From Catenovulum agarivorans YM01 (GTDB lineage: Bacteria > Pseudomonadota > Gammaproteobacteria > Enterobacterales > Alteromonadaceae): a DNA stretch of 64,000 nucleotides. The stretch lies in NCBI RefSeq assembly GCF_000281085.1, contig NZ_JH767523.1:272771-336770 (forward strand), given 5' to 3'. Below the pieces are notes generated by a model. That model was given only the letters and a program-made list of their open reading frames with translations. It was not told the DNA's origin and did not search any database. The first letter of the stretch is position 1. Every line of letters begins with the position of its first letter. The position numbers and the translations under genes were made by a program. Positions 27,301-37,589 of this stretch are shown here, in pieces.

Positions 27301-28171
27301 AAAAATTCAAAAAATCTTAGCTCGAGCCGGTAAAGGTTCACGTCGTGAAATGGAAAAAGCCATTAGCGATGGACGTGTTAGTTTAAACGGCACTGTGTGT
27401 GCTTTGGGTGAACGTGCAACAGAGCATGATGAAATTCGTTTTGATGGTCATATCGTCAAGTTTAAATCTGAAAATGATATTCCGTGCCGAGTATTAATTT
27501 ACAACAAACCTTTAAGTGAAGTATGTACGCGCAACGATCCAGAGCAGCGTAAAACAGTGTTTGATCGCCTGCCAATTTTAAAACAAGGGCGTTGGATAGC
27601 AGTTGGTCGTTTGGATATTAATACAACAGGCTTGTTGATATTTACAACGGATGGTGAACTAGCTAATAAACTTATGCATCCATCACACGAAGTTGAACGT
27701 GAGTACGCTGTGCGTGTATTTGGTGAAGTAACCGATAATACCATTCAAGCTTTGCGTCAAGGTGTTCAGCTTGAAGATGGGCCTGCTAAATTTAACAAAA
27801 TTTCATTTGCCGGTGGTGAGGGCATTAACCGTTGGTATCACGTGACTATTAGTGAAGGTCGTAATCGCGAAGTTAGACGTATGTGGGAATCTCAAGAGGT
27901 TCAAGTGAGTCGCTTATCACGTATTCGTTACGGCGATATCGAACTACCACGAACTTTACCTATGGGCGGTTGGGCTGAATTAGAAGTTAAAGAGGTAAAC
28001 TACTTACGTAAATTGGTAAACATGAAGCCAATTGAAATGCGTAAAGAAGTAGGCCGCAATAATAAAATTAAAAACCTCAAAGCAAACCGTATTCGCAAAG
28101 CCATTCGCAAATCTGAATTGCGCGAGCAAGGTGTTAAACCTGCCAATAAAAGACGTCGCAAAGGAAGTTAA
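27293..28171 (+). CDS. rluB: 23S rRNA pseudouridine(2605) synthase
   Basis: RluB makes pseudouridine at position 2605 of 23S rRNA in the peptidyl-transferase region. The 292-residue product has an N-terminal S4 RNA-binding domain (KIQKILARAGKGSRREMEKA), then the RsuA/RluB catalytic core with Asp in GRLDINTTGLLIFTTDGEL, and a basic C-terminal tail rich in Arg and Lys. The start ATG at 27293 has a GGGAG seven bases upstream; a longer frame from 27248 lies inside scpB. It is the last of the coupled scpB-rluB pair. Confidence 0.93.
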   Translation: MSEKIQKILARAGKGSRREMEKAISDGRVSLNGTVCALGERATEHDEIRFDGHIVKFKSENDIPCRVLIYNKPLSEVCTRNDPEQRKTVFDRLPILKQGRWIAVGRLDINTTGLLIFTTDGELANKLMHPSHEVEREYAVRVFGEVTDNTIQALRQGVQLEDGPAKFNKISFAGGEGINRWYHVTISEGRNREVRRMWESQEVQVSRLSRIRYGDIELPRTLPMGGWAELEVKEVNYLRKLVNMKPIEMRKEVGRNNKIKNLKANRIRKAIRKSELREQGVKPANKRRRKGS

Positions 28172-28173
28172 AT

Positions 28174-29022
28174 TTGTCGGCTGTTAAACCTAAAAAATGG
28201 CTTGCTGATGTTAGTTATCAGCAAGCTGATTTATCCAAAGGTATATATCAAGATTTAGCTGTTTTATATACGGATTTACTCAAGCTTGATAATTTTCCTA
28301 TGCCAGCACAACTAAGCAAACAGATTGCGGATAAAGCGCCAGCTTTCGCAATTGCACAGCGCAAGTTTGTTGAGCAAGACGAAGATAGCCCTGAATTGGC
28401 TGAATTAGGTTATGAGGCTTTTATTAATCAAACAGGGCTTATACCAACTCGCAAAGACAATTGGCACGACTTTTTTAACGCTTTGATTTGGGGATTGTTT
28501 CCTGCAAGTAAACAAGCCATCAATCAATTACATGTAGCAGATATAAGTGAACATGGTTTAAAAAAACGCACCAAACAACGTGACGCTTTAACTTTATTTG
28601 ATGAATGCGGAATTATTTTAGCTTATACACATGATGAGCAAAAAAATGCGTTGCGCAATCATATGTGGGTGGAAAGTTTTTGGGATAAGCGCTCACAATG
28701 GTATCAAAGCATTCGACCCTTTGTGTTTGGTCATGCAATGTATGAAATGGCGTTGGCACCTTATATTGGTTTAACCGCCAAAGCCTATTTTATAAAAGTA
28801 GACCCCTGCTTTTTTTCTGAAACTTTATCTAATCAATATCGGATTTTAGATAGCTTGTTAGCTAAAGAAATGCGGGTGGACAAAACTTTGAGTGACAATA
28901 AAAAATTGTCCCCTTTGCCTATTTTAGGTGTGCCGACTTGGTATCAAGATAACCAGCAACAAAGTTTCTATTTAAACACCAATTATTTTAGGCCGAAAAG
29001 GCGAGTTAGCGACAAGGGTTAG
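28174..29022 (+). CDS. DUF3025 domain protein
   Basis: The 282-residue protein carries the DUF3025 signature RKDNWHDFFNALIWGLFPASK followed by the helical region KKRTKQRDALTLFDECG, a family of unknown function in beta- and gammaproteobacteria. No signal peptide or membrane segment is seen, so it is probably cytoplasmic. The start is a TTG at 28174, preceded by AAGGAAG at the right distance. It begins three bases after rluB and overlaps the convergent DUF2897 gene by four bases. Confidence 0.83.
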   Translation: MSAVKPKKWLADVSYQQADLSKGIYQDLAVLYTDLLKLDNFPMPAQLSKQIADKAPAFAIAQRKFVEQDEDSPELAELGYEAFINQTGLIPTRKDNWHDFFNALIWGLFPASKQAINQLHVADISEHGLKKRTKQRDALTLFDECGIILAYTHDEQKNALRNHMWVESFWDKRSQWYQSIRPFVFGHAMYEMALAPYIGLTAKAYFIKVDPCFFSETLSNQYRILDSLLAKEMRVDKTLSDNKKLSPLPILGVPTWYQDNQQQSFYLNTNYFRPKRRVSDKG

Positions 29023-29163
29023 TCTTCTTTGTCTTTATCCTGATCATATCCTTGGGTATTTTTAAAATCTTTTGGCATTTTAAATTTGCCCGAGCCCATC
29101 AAACTGACAATAGGTCCAAGAATAAATAATAAAGCCAAAATGATAATGGCTGCGATCGCCCAA

Positions 29164-29171
<8 letters not shown>
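29019..29171 (-). CDS. DUF2897 family small membrane protein
   Basis: A 50-residue product beginning MSSWAIAAIIILALLFILGP, one membrane segment followed by a charged hydrophilic tail (KMPKDFKNTQGYDQDKDKED). It matches the DUF2897 family of short gammaproteobacterial proteins found next to dapE-associated genes. The start overlaps the end of the M15 peptidase gene by eight bases and the stop overlaps the DUF3025 gene by four, so it is tightly packed. Function is unknown. Its size makes it easy to miss, but the frame, start and neighbour spacing are convincing. Confidence 0.82.
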
Positions 29172-30982
<1,811 letters not shown>

Positions 30983-31333
30983 TTACTCGCTTAAAAATGC
31001 TTTGTCCCAATCTTGGGCTTTAAAACCAACACTAAATTGACCTTGGTTATCAACCACAGGGCGTTTAATAATAGACGGATTTTCCAGTGCCAGTTCAACT
31101 GCGACTTCTGCGGTTAAATTCTGTTTAGTCTCGTCTGGCAAAGCGCGCCACGTTGTACCACGTTTGTTGATTAACATGTCGGCTGGGATTTGACTCAACC
31201 AAGCTTCTACTTGTGTTTTATCCACACCATCTTTTTTAAAATTGTGGAACTGAAATTCAATATTGTTTTCTTCTAAATATTTTTTTGCTTTTTTAACTGT
31301 ATCGCAGTTAGGAATACCATATACAACTAACAC
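30983..31333 (-). CDS. yffB: ArsC/Spx-family reductase-like protein YffB
   Basis: The 116-residue protein is a thioredoxin-fold ArsC-like protein with a single N-terminal Cys in the motif YGIPNCDTVKKAKKYLE and the helical INKRGTTWRALPD region. YffB-type proteins resemble ArsC but usually do not reduce arsenate; a glutathione-dependent thiol role was suggested. The start is the GTG at 31333, with AGGAG six bases upstream; a longer frame runs into the neighbouring gene but its extra 15 residues are not family-like. It is adjacent to dapE in the conserved order. Confidence 0.88.
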   Translation of the reverse strand: MLVVYGIPNCDTVKKAKKYLEENNIEFQFHNFKKDGVDKTQVEAWLSQIPADMLINKRGTTWRALPDETKQNLTAEVAVELALENPSIIKRPVVDNQGQFSVGFKAQDWDKAFLSE

Positions 31334-31869
31334 GTTTGCTCCTGAGATCGGTCTGCCGGTGGATAAACTTCTATACAAAAGTCTTGTGCGGCGGTTACTT
31401 TGTTAAAGTGGCATTGTACTACATATTGGCTAGGTAAGTTAGGTAGCGTCATGGATAGGTGGAGCTTTTTATTGCTGTGTAGTTTGTTTTGCAAACTGAG
31501 CAGTTTTTGCCGGTGGAATGTCAATAATACTTGGCCTGTTGTTACTTGTTGCTGCTCGGCAGCCATCAGTTTAAAGCCGTTACGCATCATATCTTTGACT
31601 ATGTCTGGTAGCCTAATTTCAACTATCAAGCCTTTAGTAGTTTTTATCCGTAACATAGTTAATAGTGGCTCTATAAATACAATTACGCCATCAACCGGGC
31701 TAACTAATTGCTCTCCGTATATTTCAATACATACACCTTCACCCGCTAACTGGTGGCTTATCAAATTACTTGGATGGTTAGATATATTGTTCACATGGCC
31801 ATTACATGGCGCGGCAATTCGCCATAGGGCTTGTTGGGTTAATATTGCGGTCTGATCTGAAAGTGCCAT
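31327..31869 (-). CDS. Degenerate EIIA-Glc (Crr)-like protein lacking both active-site histidines
   Basis: The 180-residue protein aligns without gaps to the core of E. coli EIIA-Glc: IAAPCNGHVNNIS, LAGEGVCIEI, LVSPVDGVIVFIE and the NGFKLMAAEQQQV region. In a gapless alignment around the active site, E. coli His75 corresponds to Thr71 and the phosphorylated His90 to Arg86 (VEIRLPDIV here, FVHFGIDT there). It therefore cannot be phosphorylated by HPr, so it is not a working PTS carrier; perhaps it is a regulatory or binding paralogue. No ptsHI is near. It overlaps yffB by seven bases, the last gene of the yffB-dapE-M15 unit read leftwards. Confidence 0.75.
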   Translation of the reverse strand: MALSDQTAILTQQALWRIAAPCNGHVNNISNHPSNLISHQLAGEGVCIEIYGEQLVSPVDGVIVFIEPLLTMLRIKTTKGLIVEIRLPDIVKDMMRNGFKLMAAEQQQVTTGQVLLTFHRQKLLSLQNKLHSNKKLHLSMTLPNLPSQYVVQCHFNKVTAAQDFCIEVYPPADRSQEQTC

Positions 31870-32573
31870 TAGGGTGTACTAGCAAAAATAAACAATTGTC
31901 GTAGATTGCTAATCTACAGGTATTAGTGATTTTTTTAAAGGCTCGAATAAGTTCATAAGTGGCTTATTCACAGCAGCTTTTCAACTGACTATTTACGAAG
32001 GTTAAGTTTAAAACTTAGTCGAAAATATCGCCAAATTGTTCAAGGAATCTTGTGGGTAATGTGGATAACTTTGCGCTATTTAGCCTTTTTAGGGATCTTT
32101 ACTCACAAAAGACAGTTGTTGAAGAGTAAATTAGCATAACTTCATCAGAGTTATAAAATAACTAACAGAAACTGTAGATAAGTATGTGTATTAGCTAGTG
32201 GGTAACTTTTAAGTTGTTGAAAATAAACAATATAAAAACTGATCAAAAAGTGATCGCCTAATCTAATTGCTCGATCTATACCTAGTTTTAGAGTCAAAAA
32301 ATTGCTCGGTTTGGTCAATAATTAAACCAATGTTATTAACATATTTAGCTTAAATGAGTGAATTAATAATATATTTTAATTGTTATCTCTCACTGGTGAA
32401 TAAATATTCAGGTTTGGTGGTAAATTAATCGAGTGTTCGCGCGTATAAATTGTTTATCCACTAAAGGTGTGGATACTTTTGTGGGTTTATATGTGATTAT
32501 GTTTTAACTTATTGAAAAATATGATAAAAAATAAGTGGTTGAATTTTGATCAGCGTTTGAATCTACGATTTTT
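31870..32573. other. Long AT-rich gene-free region with DnaA-box-like sequences
   Basis: No reading frame of consequence is seen here. Two sites match the DnaA consensus TTATNCACA exactly: TTATTCACA at 31964-31972 and TGTGGATAA (reverse) at 32060-32068. Near matches lie at 32051-32059, 32173-32181, 32454-32462 and 32468-32476. Several GATC sites and long AT runs (for example 32340-32385) are also present. No other functional element is recognised; promoters of the EIIA-like gene presumably lie at its left end. Confidence 0.5.
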
Positions 32574-32836
32574 ATACCCAAGCTATTTGAAGATGCGCAT
32601 TTCAGAGCTATCACAGCGTTTTTAGTACAAGGCATGTTAATGAGGGAATGTAGGCACCTTTCAAATTAACATAACGCAGTAATAGAAACGATGTGAAGCT
32701 CCCGAAGGGCAAGGCTAAAAAGCATTTATACTGCGTTATTGATTTTGAACAGGGATAACCATTATCTTCAATCAATGCCTTGTCTAAATGCTTTTTATTC
32801 TTGCTGAAATCTCGCATCTTCAAGTAGCTTGGGTAT
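32574..32836. repeat. 263-bp element bounded by ~32-bp terminal inverted repeats
   Basis: Left end 32574-32605 (begins ATACCCAAGCTATTTGAAG) and right end 32804-32836 (ends TTCAAGTAGCTTGGGTAT) are inverted copies with a few mismatches. The interior holds an inverted structure and a spurious 70-codon frame (32611-32823) of a kind that recurs in marine gammaproteobacterial genomes as a translated interspersed repeat. It looks like a non-autonomous (MITE-like) element; no transposase is encoded. Shorter relatives lie at 44172-44205 and 62911-62979. Confidence 0.72.
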
Positions 32837-32885
32837 CATTGCTTATGATAAGCTTGTAACATTATGAAATTTAAAGGTGTTTAGC

Positions 32886-33962
32886 ATGGAATTTTTATAC
32901 GATTATGGTTTGTTTTTAGCAAAAACCATAACTTTTGTTGTCGCTATCGTGGTTATTTTGGTTGCTGCGGCACAAAGCAAAAAATCTGCAAAAAATAAAA
33001 AGGGTGAGTTGGAATTAACCAACCTTTCTGAAAAGTTTAAAGAAATGAAAGATGCACTAGAAGCACGTCTTTTGACTAAAGAGCAACTCAAACACAAAGA
33101 AAAAGCCGCTAAACAAGCTGAGAAAGAAGCGCAAAAGGCAGCAAAAAAACTAGCAAAAGAAAATGCGAAAAAATCAGATGATGAAAAGCAAGCAAGCAAC
33201 AATGATAAAAAGCGTTTGTTTGTGGTTGAGTTTAAATCTGGCATTGATGCACAAGAAGTTGAAAACTTACGCGAAGAAGTCACAGCTATTTTGGCGGTTG
33301 CCACAGAGCAAGACGAAGTATTGATTAAATTAGAAAGTGGTGGTGGTGTTGTGCACGGCTATGGACTAGCAGCAAGCCAGTTAGCACGCTTAAAACAAAA
33401 GAATATTCCGCTAACTATTTCAATTGATAAAGTAGCTGCAAGTGGTGGATATATGATGGCGTGCGTTGCAGATAAAATTATTGCTGCACCATTTGCTATT
33501 GTTGGTTCAATTGGCGTAATTGCCCAACTACCAAACTTTAATAAAATTTTGAAAAAGCATGATATTGAGTTTGAACAAATCACAGCGGGTGAGTTTAAAC
33601 GCACCTTAACTATGTTTGGTGAAAATACCGATAAAGCGCGTGAGAAATTTAAAGCTGAATTAGAAGAAATTCACCAATTGTTTGTTGAACACATAGGCTC
33701 ATTCCGTCCTGATTTAGATGTGAAAAAAGTTGCAACTGGTGAACATTGGATGGCTTCACAAGCTAAATCGCTTGGTTTGGTTGATGATTTACAAACCAGT
33801 GATGATTATCTGTTAGCACAAATTGATAATGCAGACGTATATCAAGTGAAATTTGCAATTGCAAAAAATGTATTGGAAAAATTACCTTTTGCCGCGTCAG
33901 CAACCATTGAAAAGGTGATTTTAGGTTTAGCTGATAAAATGCGTAATATACGTTTCAGTTAA
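32886..33962 (+). CDS. sohB: Probable protease SohB (S49 family)
   Basis: SohB is an inner-membrane serine peptidase of the SppA/S49 family whose overexpression can replace DegP in E. coli. The 358-residue product has an N-terminal membrane anchor (YGLFLAKTITFVVAIVVILV), a charged lysine-rich linker (residues about 35-105) and a ClpP-like domain with LESGGGVVHGYG and the catalytic Ser in VAASGGYMMACVAD. The start is the ATG at 32886, preceded by AAAGGTG; a GTG three codons upstream is less likely. It stands alone after the inverted-repeat element. Confidence 0.9.
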   Translation: MEFLYDYGLFLAKTITFVVAIVVILVAAAQSKKSAKNKKGELELTNLSEKFKEMKDALEARLLTKEQLKHKEKAAKQAEKEAQKAAKKLAKENAKKSDDEKQASNNDKKRLFVVEFKSGIDAQEVENLREEVTAILAVATEQDEVLIKLESGGGVVHGYGLAASQLARLKQKNIPLTISIDKVAASGGYMMACVADKIIAAPFAIVGSIGVIAQLPNFNKILKKHDIEFEQITAGEFKRTLTMFGENTDKAREKFKAELEEIHQLFVEHIGSFRPDLDVKKVATGEHWMASQAKSLGLVDDLQTSDDYLLAQIDNADVYQVKFAIAKNVLEKLPFAASATIEKVILGLADKMRNIRFS

Positions 33963-33985
33963 AGAATAAAGCTCATGTCGTACAG

Positions 33986-34010
33986 CCTAAAAGGTAGTTT
34001 ACCTTTTAGG
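33986..34010. terminator. Perfect hairpin at the sohB/DUF2989 junction
   Basis: CCTAAAAGGTA (33986-33996) and TACCTTTTAGG (34000-34010) are perfect 11-bp arms around GTT. It overlaps the stop codon of the convergent DUF2989 gene. No T-run follows on either strand, so it may be a transcript-end stabiliser or a rho-dependent site rather than an intrinsic terminator. Confidence 0.5.
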
Positions 34011-34802
34011 CGGTTCAAAAGTTCCTGATTCTAGCGAAGCTTCATATTCACTTGCTAAGTCATTTAGTTGTGAAATTGGCACGCCTTCGGTTCTCAATAC
34101 AGCTCTAAGCGGGGCTAAATCTATATCACTAACACCAAAGTCTTTAGCAAGTTTGCCCCACACATAAGCATGTTTAAACTTCTCTTCTTTTAAATACAAA
34201 GTGCTCAGTGTATTTAAAATCTCTGGGTTGATCTTGTCGCCTTCGTTATAGAGTTCCAACGCCCGATACAAAGTATCTATGGTTAAATCCCGGTCAAATT
34301 TAACGTAATAGGTCGCAAGCTTAAATTGTAATTCTGGGGTTTGTAAAATACCGCTATCGCGTAACCCGAGAAATCGGCTCATTGCATCTTCATCACCGTT
34401 ACGTGACCAATGCCAATACAATAAGTTTGGATCTTGGCTGTCAGCTGTTACTTTAGATAAGCGCTCTAACTCGCGCACAGAGGTTACAAACCCTTTAACC
34501 CGGCCAGTTTGTTTATCTTTAAGTTTGATGTGTTCAATAAATGAGGCTTTTTCGACACAGCTAGAGTACTTTTCCAAATCCATAATGAGTTTAAACCTTA
34601 CTTGGTCACTCGGATTTATCGATTCGTTATAACGACCGAATATCACTTCTTTACGTTCTTTTTTACACCAAGCGTCGTCATTTAAATCTTCGCAAAATTG
34701 TGCTGTGTTTTCACAAATTGATTTTAAGGTAACACCTTGGTCACAACCGAATAAAAATGTTAAAGGTAGAAAGCAAATAGGCAATAAACGGGTCTTGTTC
34801 AA
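33999..34802 (-). CDS. DUF2989 domain lipoprotein
   Basis: This protein of about 267 residues starts with a lipoprotein signal (LPICFLPLTFLFGC, Cys near residue 20) and then the DUF2989 core with four conserved cysteines (CENTAQFCEDLNDDAWCKKER, later Cys). TPR-like helical pairs follow (FKLATYYVKFDRDLTIDTLYRALELY). The longer frame begins at 34841, but the TTG at 34802, preceded by GGAGAG, gives a normal short signal peptide and is preferred. DUF2989 proteins occur in Alteromonadales and Vibrionales; function is unknown. It is divergent from the thioredoxin-like gene. Confidence 0.8.
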   Translation of the reverse strand: MNKTRLLPICFLPLTFLFGCDQGVTLKSICENTAQFCEDLNDDAWCKKERKEVIFGRYNESINPSDQVRFKLIMDLEKYSSCVEKASFIEHIKLKDKQTGRVKGFVTSVRELERLSKVTADSQDPNLLYWHWSRNGDEDAMSRFLGLRDSGILQTPELQFKLATYYVKFDRDLTIDTLYRALELYNEGDKINPEILNTLSTLYLKEEKFKHAYVWGKLAKDFGVSDIDLAPLRAVLRTEGVPISQLNDLASEYEASLESGTFEPPKR

Positions 34803-34825
34803 GAGACTCTCTCCGTTGTTTTTAA

Positions 34826-34834
34826 TTATATAAT
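34826..34834. promoter_or_regulatory. Candidate divergent -10 region (ATTATATAAT)
   Basis: The palindrome ATTATATAAT gives a TATAAT on each strand (plus 34829-34834, minus 34831-34826), between the DUF2989 and thioredoxin-like genes, the only intergenic space available to both. No convincing -35 is present on either strand. Confidence 0.4.
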
Positions 34835-34874
34835 GCGGCAACTCGTAGTTGTTTAGAACTAAGGATAAACCAAA

Positions 34875-35405
34875 ATGTGGTTAAAAAGAATTGCAAAATG
34901 GGCGTATGAAGCGATTTTTATAATATTAATAATGGTGGCTATTTTCTGGTTTCAGTCGCGAAATATGCTGGAGTCAGGCCATCAAATCGACCAGCTAACA
35001 GTTCAAGGTCAAATTGATCATAATTTAACAATTCAATTGGCAGAAGTGAATATACAACTGCAAAACAATAAAAAACCAACTTTAGTTTATTTTATAGCAC
35101 CTTGGTGTAGCGTTTGTCATATAAGTATAAATAACCTGCAAAGCTTATACATGTCGCATCAGCGAGAGGTCAATCTGCTGGTTGTTGCGTTAAGCTATCA
35201 AACAGTCGATGAAGTTAAAGATTTTGTTGCAAAACACGAGTTAAGTTTTCCTGTATATCTAGGGGAACAAAGTGTCGCCGAAGCATTTAATGTCAGCGCT
35301 TTTCCAAGTTATTATTGGTTAGATGAAACCGGCACTGTCACCGCAAAAGCTATGGGCTACACCACAGAAACCGAATTAAAACTAAAGCATTGGTTTTATT
35401 TTTAA
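34875..35405 (+). CDS. Thioredoxin-like membrane-anchored protein (TlpA/DsbE-like)
   Basis: The 176-residue protein has an N-terminal membrane anchor (YEAIFIILIMVAIFWFQ) and a thioredoxin fold on the periplasmic side with the redox motif APWCSVCH and the cis-Pro region FNVSAFPSYYWLD. The CSVC motif and layout fit TlpA/ResA/ScsD-type thiol-disulfide proteins that reduce or protect periplasmic cysteines. Its partner is unknown; there is no ccm, dsbD or scs gene nearby. It is transcribed toward rlmKL, 70 bases away. Confidence 0.83.
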   Translation: MWLKRIAKWAYEAIFIILIMVAIFWFQSRNMLESGHQIDQLTVQGQIDHNLTIQLAEVNIQLQNNKKPTLVYFIAPWCSVCHISINNLQSLYMSHQREVNLLVVALSYQTVDEVKDFVAKHELSFPVYLGEQSVAEAFNVSAFPSYYWLDETGTVTAKAMGYTTETELKLKHWFYF

Positions 35406-35475
35406 ATATGCGTTATCTAGTCGCAATCTAAAGCAGCTAGGGTATAATGCCGCCTCAACATTATTGAGGTAAACA

Positions 35476-37587
35476 ATGGCAAAGTTTTTAGTCACAACAT
35501 CCAAAGGGTTAGAAAACTTACTTGAAAGTGAATTAACCGCACTTGGCATCGAAAATATAAAACTCTCAGTATCTTCAGTTTGGTTTGAAGGCACTATGGA
35601 GCAGGCCTACCGCCTTTGTTATACCTCAAGATTGGCCAATAAAGTATTGTTAGAGCTTGCTAGCGGCGATTGCGTAAATAAAAACGATTTATATAAAATT
35701 ACTCAATCAGTTGATTGGCCTATGCAATTCAACGACAAAGTGACTTTGAGTGTTGATTTTAACGGCACCAATGATGCTTTGCGCAATACCCAGTTTAGTG
35801 CCCAAGTGATTAAAGACGCTATTTGTGACTTGTTTAACGAAGAAATTGGCCGTCGACCAAATGTTGATAAAACAAACGCAGATATTCGTATTCAAGGTCG
35901 TTTAATTAAAAAACAAGCGCATATCTTTTTAGACTTTTCTGGTGCGAGTTTGCATCAACGCGGTTATCGCACGCAAGCAGGTAGAGCGCCAATCAAAGAA
36001 AATATCGCAGCCGCTGTAGTTATGCGCAGTGGTTGGTTGGATAATCCATCTGCGCCGTTAGTCGACTATTTCTGTGGCTCAGGTACTTTGTTAATTGAAG
36101 CTGCACAAATGGCTTGCCAAATGCCTGCGCAACAATATCGCCGTAAATGGGGATTTGACGCATGGCTTTCGCACGACAAAGCTTTGTTCGAACAAATTAA
36201 AATTGAATACGATGAAAAAATCATAGCTGATGCAGATTTTCAATTATACGGTTTTGACATTAATAACCGTGAATTAACGGTTGCAAGGCAAAATGCCGAA
36301 GATGCAGGTGTTGCAGGGTATATTCATTTTGAACGGCAAAATGCTGTTGAACACACGTTAAAAGTAAAATCAGAGACAGGTTTTATTATCTCTAATCCAC
36401 CATATGGTGAAAGGTTAGAAGACCAAGTAGCTATTGCGCATTTGTATTTAGATTTTGGCCATAATATTAAACAGCAACATGCTGGTTGGTCATTAACTGT
36501 TATTTCATCGGCAGTTGATGCGTTGCGTTACTTAAAACTCTCGGCTAATAAAAAATACAAAGTTAAAAATGCCGCGCTTGATTGTATAGTGGCGAATTAC
36601 CAGATAGAAGCTGCGCAAGATGCAAACCATCCGCGTGAAGGTTTGGCGCTTGAGTTTCAAAACCGCTTAAAGAAAAACTTTAAACAATTTGCCAAACAAG
36701 CACGACAAGCCGATACCGAATGTTACCGCGTATATGATGGTGATTTACCCAACTACAATGTCGCTATAGATATTTATCAAGACACATTAGTTGTTTATGA
36801 ATATGCTGCCCCTAAAAGCATTCCAGAAGAAAAAGCCCAAGCTAGGTTAAACGAAGTACTGTTAACTGCGCCATTTGTATTAGGAACTGACCCTAGCAAA
36901 ATTGCGCTAAAAGTGCGTAAAAAACAAAAAGGCAACGAGCAATACAAAAAAGCCGCAGATCGTGGCGAAGTAATGACAGTGCGCGAAGGCCAAGCGCTAT
37001 TTAATGTAAACTTATATGATTATTTAGATACAGGTTTGTTTTTAGACCACAGAGATATGCGCAAACTGATTGGTCAAGTGAGTCGTGGTAAATCTGTACT
37101 TAATCTATTTTCATATACTTGTAGTGTCAGTGTGCATGCTGCTTTAGGTGGTGCAACTCAAGTGACTTCGGTTGATTTGTCGAAAAAGTATTTGGACTGG
37201 GGTAAACAAAATTTTGAGTTAAATGGCATTAACGCCGCTTGGCATCCGTTTGTTGCTATGGATAGTATCGATTGGTTAAAACGCACCAACAATCAGTTTG
37301 ATTTAATTTTTATTGATCCCCCTAGCTTTTCTAACTCGAAAAAATTAAGTAATGACTTTGATGTACAAAGAGATCATGTGCAATTAATCCGTTTAGCATT
37401 GGAGCACTTAAAATCGGGGGGGGATATTTATTTCTCAAACAATTTACGCTCGTTTAAGTTAGATGAAGAAGCGTTAGCGGAAATGGGATTACAGTGGCAA
37501 GACTTAACCCATAAAACTATGCCGTTCGACTTTAAGCGTAAAGCGAATATCCGCCAAGCTTGGCGCTTATTTAAGCCTCAGAAATAA
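35476..37587 (+). CDS. rlmL: Bifunctional 23S rRNA methyltransferase RlmKL
   Basis: One polypeptide makes m2G2445 (RlmL half) and m7G2069 (RlmK half) in 23S rRNA. The 703-residue protein has an N-terminal THUMP region (to about residue 150), a first Rossmann methyltransferase with DYFCGSGTLLIEAAQMA and the catalytic NPPYGERL, and a second with VLNLFSYTCSVSVHAALGG and DPPSFSNSKK. Length is as in E. coli (702). The following three genes lie 0-2 bases apart on the same strand, so it leads an operon with a glutaredoxin, uup and DUF3466. Confidence 0.97.
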   Translation: MAKFLVTTSKGLENLLESELTALGIENIKLSVSSVWFEGTMEQAYRLCYTSRLANKVLLELASGDCVNKNDLYKITQSVDWPMQFNDKVTLSVDFNGTNDALRNTQFSAQVIKDAICDLFNEEIGRRPNVDKTNADIRIQGRLIKKQAHIFLDFSGASLHQRGYRTQAGRAPIKENIAAAVVMRSGWLDNPSAPLVDYFCGSGTLLIEAAQMACQMPAQQYRRKWGFDAWLSHDKALFEQIKIEYDEKIIADADFQLYGFDINNRELTVARQNAEDAGVAGYIHFERQNAVEHTLKVKSETGFIISNPPYGERLEDQVAIAHLYLDFGHNIKQQHAGWSLTVISSAVDALRYLKLSANKKYKVKNAALDCIVANYQIEAAQDANHPREGLALEFQNRLKKNFKQFAKQARQADTECYRVYDGDLPNYNVAIDIYQDTLVVYEYAAPKSIPEEKAQARLNEVLLTAPFVLGTDPSKIALKVRKKQKGNEQYKKAADRGEVMTVREGQALFNVNLYDYLDTGLFLDHRDMRKLIGQVSRGKSVLNLFSYTCSVSVHAALGGATQVTSVDLSKKYLDWGKQNFELNGINAAWHPFVAMDSIDWLKRTNNQFDLIFIDPPSFSNSKKLSNDFDVQRDHVQLIRLALEHLKSGGDIYFSNNLRSFKLDEEALAEMGLQWQDLTHKTMPFDFKRKANIRQAWRLFKPQK

Positions 37588-37589
37588 CA

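Noticed and set aside
31870-32573. A main chromosomal origin (oriC)
   Set aside because: The neighbours (dapE unit and sohB) are not the usual mnmG/dnaA/mioC genes, no 13-mer set is clear, and the skew cannot be computed here; only a DnaA-related site is suggested.
32611-32823. 70-codon open frame on the minus strand
   Set aside because: It lies inside the inverted-repeat element and looks like a translated repeat; there is no ribosome site and the ends are part of the repeat structure.
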